A program made the translations under genes and the position numbers. Positions 61,541 through 64,000 of a stretch of 64,000 nt of DNA are shown in pieces. Origin of the DNA: Hyphomonadaceae bacterium (lineage in GTDB: Bacteria > Pseudomonadota > Alphaproteobacteria > Caulobacterales > Aquidulcibacteraceae); assembly GCA_023384105.1 (NCBI GenBank), contig JAHDXR010000007.1, positions 124,001-188,000 of the forward strand, written 5' to 3'. Each line of letters starts with the position of its first letter. Position 1 is the stretch's first letter. Under the pieces are notes generated by a model that ran no database searches, was not told where the DNA came from, and was given only the letters and a program-made list of their open reading frames with translations.

Positions 61541-61764
61541 AACCGACCCCCAATTGACAGTAGTCAAGCCAAATCATGCGTTTTTGGCGCATTTTAGCGT
61601 GCGGAGGGTCGCGTTTTGCGCATGAAGACAGTGTTAAACGCTCTGCAAAATTACAGCAGACGGCAATTGCGTACAAAATCATGCAGGCGCCGCAGGCGCG
61701 AAGGCGAGTGACGCGGAAGGCGCCCCGCGCCGCAGCGCGCGGGGCCATGCGGCGCTCCTCTTTG

Positions 61765-62067
61765 TTATGGCGTCGGCGCGGTCGTGACGCTGACGCCGCT
61801 CTCGCTGACGGTGACTTGCGTGGCCTGGCCGTTGCGCGTGCCGGTGGCGCTCCAGGCGCCGTCGGGCTGCTGCGTCAGGCCGGTGATGTTGGTGTAGCCC
61901 TCGGCTTCGAGACGGCTGCGGGCTTCCGCCTCCGTGAGCGTCACCGGCATGGGCGCCGGCGCCGGGGCCATGGTTTCCACGTCAGGCGCCTCCGGCGTCG
62001 TGGTGGTGGTTTGCTGGCCGCAGGCTGCGAGAGCCGAGATGGCGGCGGCGGCGATAAGAATACGCAT
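61765..62067 (-). CDS. PepSY-like lipoprotein
   Basis: The 100-residue protein has a lipobox leader MRILIAAAAISALAACGQQ (Cys16), a Thr/Pro-rich linker, and a domain with TEAEARSRLEAEGYTNITGLTQQPDGAWSATGTRNGQATQVTVSESG, the PepSY pattern. PepSY-like lipoproteins may bind or inhibit periplasmic proteases or peptides. The start was set by the lipoprotein leader. It is a single gene. Confidence 0.75.
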   Translation of the reverse strand: MRILIAAAAISALAACGQQTTTTTPEAPDVETMAPAPAPMPVTLTEAEARSRLEAEGYTNITGLTQQPDGAWSATGTRNGQATQVTVSESGVSVTTAPTP

Positions 62068-62188
62068 TGGGGCGCTCCTTGCTTCCAACCGTTCACCAAC
62101 GGGCCGCGATGGCGCTGGGTTCCGCGCGGGGCGTGCGAACGCCGGGCGGAACGGAACAAGTTCCAGCGATCGCCAAACGAGGCCGCGC

Positions 62189-62629
62189 TCAGTTGAGCGC
62201 TTCGGCGCCGTGCATGATGGCGCAGCGGATTTTCCAGTCGCCGCCTGCGCCGCGGCGCAGGATGTAGGTCGAGCACTCGGCGCCGAGTTCGGCGCCTTCG
62301 TCGTCGAGCCACGGCCAGCGCACCCGCACCATCGTCAGCATGTCCGTGATTTCGTCGAGGCGGACGATCTCCGGGCGGGTGTCGGTGACGCCGGCGGAAT
62401 TGTAATGCTCGCGCGCGCCGGCGAACAGGTCGACGAGGTCGTCGCGCTGATCGATGGCGGCGGCGCCGGCGTCCGAAATCACCAGCGCCGGCGTCTCCCA
62501 CATCTGCGCGATGGCCTCGGTCGCGCCTTCGGTCAGCGACAGGGCGAACATTTCGAGGAAGTCCATCACGCCGAGATCGTCCTCGTCGGGCCGGCCCGTG
62601 GCTGGCGATAATCCTGACGTGCGCGGCAT
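62189..62629 (-). CDS. SnoaL-like / NTF2-fold protein
   Basis: The start at 62629 follows GGAGG at 5 bases. The 146-residue protein has FLEMFALSLTEGATEAIAQMWETPALVISDAGA and DLVDLFAGAREHYNSAG, with a closing WKIRCAIMHGAEAL, an NTF2-like cone fold. Such proteins act as small-molecule isomerases or binding proteins, and no substrate can be named. It is divergent from the metallo-hydrolase gene. Confidence 0.75.
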   Translation of the reverse strand: MPRTSGLSPATGRPDEDDLGVMDFLEMFALSLTEGATEAIAQMWETPALVISDAGAAAIDQRDDLVDLFAGAREHYNSAGVTDTRPEIVRLDEITDMLTMVRVRWPWLDDEGAELGAECSTYILRRGAGGDWKIRCAIMHGAEALN

Positions 62630-62737
62630 GAGGCCCTCCGTAGAAGAAATCAACGAACGGACCGGGCCGCTGTTCCCTGCGGCGGTTGACCGGCGGATGC
62701 AGAAGGCCCCTAATCCGCGGCAAAAGGCGGGGAGATC

Positions 62738-64000
62738 ATGGTTCGTTTGCTGTTGGGTGGACTTGTCGCGCTGGCGGCGGCGCTGGCGGGCTTCATCGGC
62801 TATCGCACGATGTCGTTCACGGCGCCGGCGCCGCCGGCGGCGGTCGAGATCGCCGCCGCCGCCGCTTACGCCATCGACGCCGATGCGGCGGCGGCGCGCC
62901 TGGCCGAAGCCATCCGCTTCCGCACCGTTTCGCTGGTCTCCGACGACGACGCGGCGGGGCGGGCCGAGTTCGAGCGCTTCCACGCCTGGATGCAAGAGAC
63001 CTATCCGGCCTTCCACGCCGCGGCGCGGCGCGAGCTGATCGGCGGGCTGTCGCTGCTTTACACCTGGCCCGGCAGCGATCCGGCGCAGCCGCCGATCGTG
63101 CTGCTGGCGCACCAGGACGTGGTGCCCGTGCCGGACGACACCCGGCAGAACTGGCGGGTCGATCCGTTCGCGGGCGAACTGCGCGAGGAGGCAGTGTGGG
63201 GGCGCGGGGCGATCGACGACAAGGGCTCGCTGGTGGCGCTGCTGGAAGCGGCGGAGTTTCTCGCCGCCCAGGGCAGGCGTCCGGCGCGCACCATCGTCTT
63301 CGCCTTCGGCCACGATGAAGAACTCGGCGGCGAAGACGGCGCCGTGCGGATGGCGGCGGCGCTGAAGCAGCGCGGCGTGCGCGCCTGGTTCGTGCTCGAC
63401 GAAGGCATGGCCGCGCTCAGCCGCCACCCGCTCACCGGCGCGCCGGCGGCGATGATCGGCATTTCCGAGCGCGGGTCGGGCACGATGCGCGTGCACGCCG
63501 TGGGCCAGCCGGGGCACTCGTCGATGCCGCCGAGCGAGACGGCGGTGTCGCTGGTGGCGGTCGCGGTGGACCGCATCCACGACATGCCGATCGAGCAGCG
63601 GCTCGAAGGCGGCCCGGCGCTGGGCATGATGCGCGCGCTGGCGCCGGAACTCAGCTTCGCCAACCGCATGGCGGTGGCGAACGAATGGGCGTTCGGCCCG
63701 CTCCTGCGCCAGCGCATGGAAGGCAATCCGGCGGCGCGGGCGCTGCTCGGCACCACCATCGCGCCGACCATGATCAATGGCGGGGTCCGGCCCAACGTGC
63801 TGCCGGGCGAGGCGACGGCGATGATCAATTTCCGCATCCACCCGCGCGACAGCGCCGCCGACCTGCTGCGCCGGGCGCGCCACGCGGTGGCCGATCTCGA
63901 CGGCGTCAGCGTCGACTGGGCCGAGCCGCCGCGCGAGGCCTCGGGCGTTTCGAGCACGTCCTCGTCCAGCTACGCGCTGATCGCGGCGCTCTCGCGCGAG
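62738..64000 (+). CDS. M20-family metallo-hydrolase, N-terminal part (cut by window edge)
   Basis: The start follows GGCGGGGAG. The frame is open through the window edge, giving 421 residues. An N-terminal hydrophobic anchor (about 3-22) precedes the M20 catalytic domain: PIVLLAHQDVVPVPDD with His and Asp metal ligands, WGRGAIDDKGSL with the bridging Asp, and FAFGHDEELGGEDGA with the catalytic Glu. A lid domain with GISERGSGTMRVHAVGQPGHSSMPP follows. The layout resembles PM20D1/carboxypeptidase S. The C-terminus and the last ligands are outside the window. Confidence 0.9.
   Translation, partial: MVRLLLGGLVALAAALAGFIGYRTMSFTAPAPPAAVEIAAAAAYAIDADAAAARLAEAIRFRTVSLVSDDDAAGRAEFERFHAWMQETYPAFHAAARRELIGGLSLLYTWPGSDPAQPPIVLLAHQDVVPVPDDTRQNWRVDPFAGELREEAVWGRGAIDDKGSLVALLEAAEFLAAQGRRPARTIVFAFGHDEELGGEDGAVRMAAALKQRGVRAWFVLDEGMAALSRHPLTGAPAAMIGISERGSGTMRVHAVGQPGHSSMPPSETAVSLVAVAVDRIHDMPIEQRLEGGPALGMMRALAPELSFANRMAVANEWAFGPLLRQRMEGNPAARALLGTTIAPTMINGGVRPNVLPGEATAMINFRIHPRDSAADLLRRARHAVADLDGVSVDWAEPPREASGVSSTSSSSYALIAALSRE

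Overview
The window is about 64 kb of GC-rich chromosome from an alphaproteobacterium, most likely Caulobacterales or Hyphomonadaceae-like. This rests on gene content: sigma-32, TonB-dependent receptors with an EIVVT plug signature, a PHB regulator/thiolase/reductase set, crotonyl-CoA carboxylase/reductase with a B12 mutase, and short GC-rich dyad repeats between genes. The genus is an inference. I see no rRNA, tRNA, CRISPR array, prophage or insertion sequence. Coding density is high and most intergenic gaps are under 200 bp.

Layout. 1-5.5 kb: two tandem PagL-like lipid A deacylases (the first cut by the window edge), purA, a Yip1 pair, a phasin-like protein and an O-antigen ligase-like membrane protein. 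5.5-8 kb: rpoH and a RluA-type pseudouridine synthase, with an uncertain small reading frame split by an amber codon. 8-14 kb: a TonB-dependent receptor followed by two phosphoesterases (EEP family, PhoD) behind a possible Pho box. 14-19.6 kb: a flavoprotein oxidase, DUF817, YjbQ, a secreted protein with a receptor-like motif, folE and cysS. 19.6-22.3 kb: a metacaspase-type protease divergent from an inhibitory-type serpin. 22.3-29.3 kb: a cytochrome c, a SulP transporter, small exported proteins, a NifU-like scaffold, yidD-thrS and a globin. 29.5-33.5 kb: a lipid-linked sugar transfer cluster. 34-39 kb: an amidase, DUF2804 and an S9 peptidase. 39-44.8 kb: phaR, phaA, phaB, a PduO-type adenosyltransferase and a small HIG1-like membrane protein. 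45-52.5 kb: rmuC, arfB, an exported methyltransferase-like protein, nudC, a CDF metal exporter and nrdA with NrdR-like boxes. 52.9-64 kb: EamA and EI24 membrane proteins, GNAT, ethylmalonyl-CoA mutase divergent from ccr, a chemoreceptor, and a metallo-hydrolase cut by the right edge.

How it fits together. The thiolase, acetoacetyl-CoA reductase, Ccr and Ecm are steps that join PHB metabolism to the ethylmalonyl-CoA pathway, and the adenosyltransferase would supply the mutase cofactor. A TGCTGCANTGCA-like dyad lies upstream of ccr, upstream of ecm and between phaR and phaA, which suggests a common regulator, perhaps PhaR itself. The most unusual locus is the metacaspase/serpin pair. A second theme is several families of small dyad repeats, mostly at convergent gene ends; two of them have been read through to form the C-terminal tails of DUF817 and YidD.
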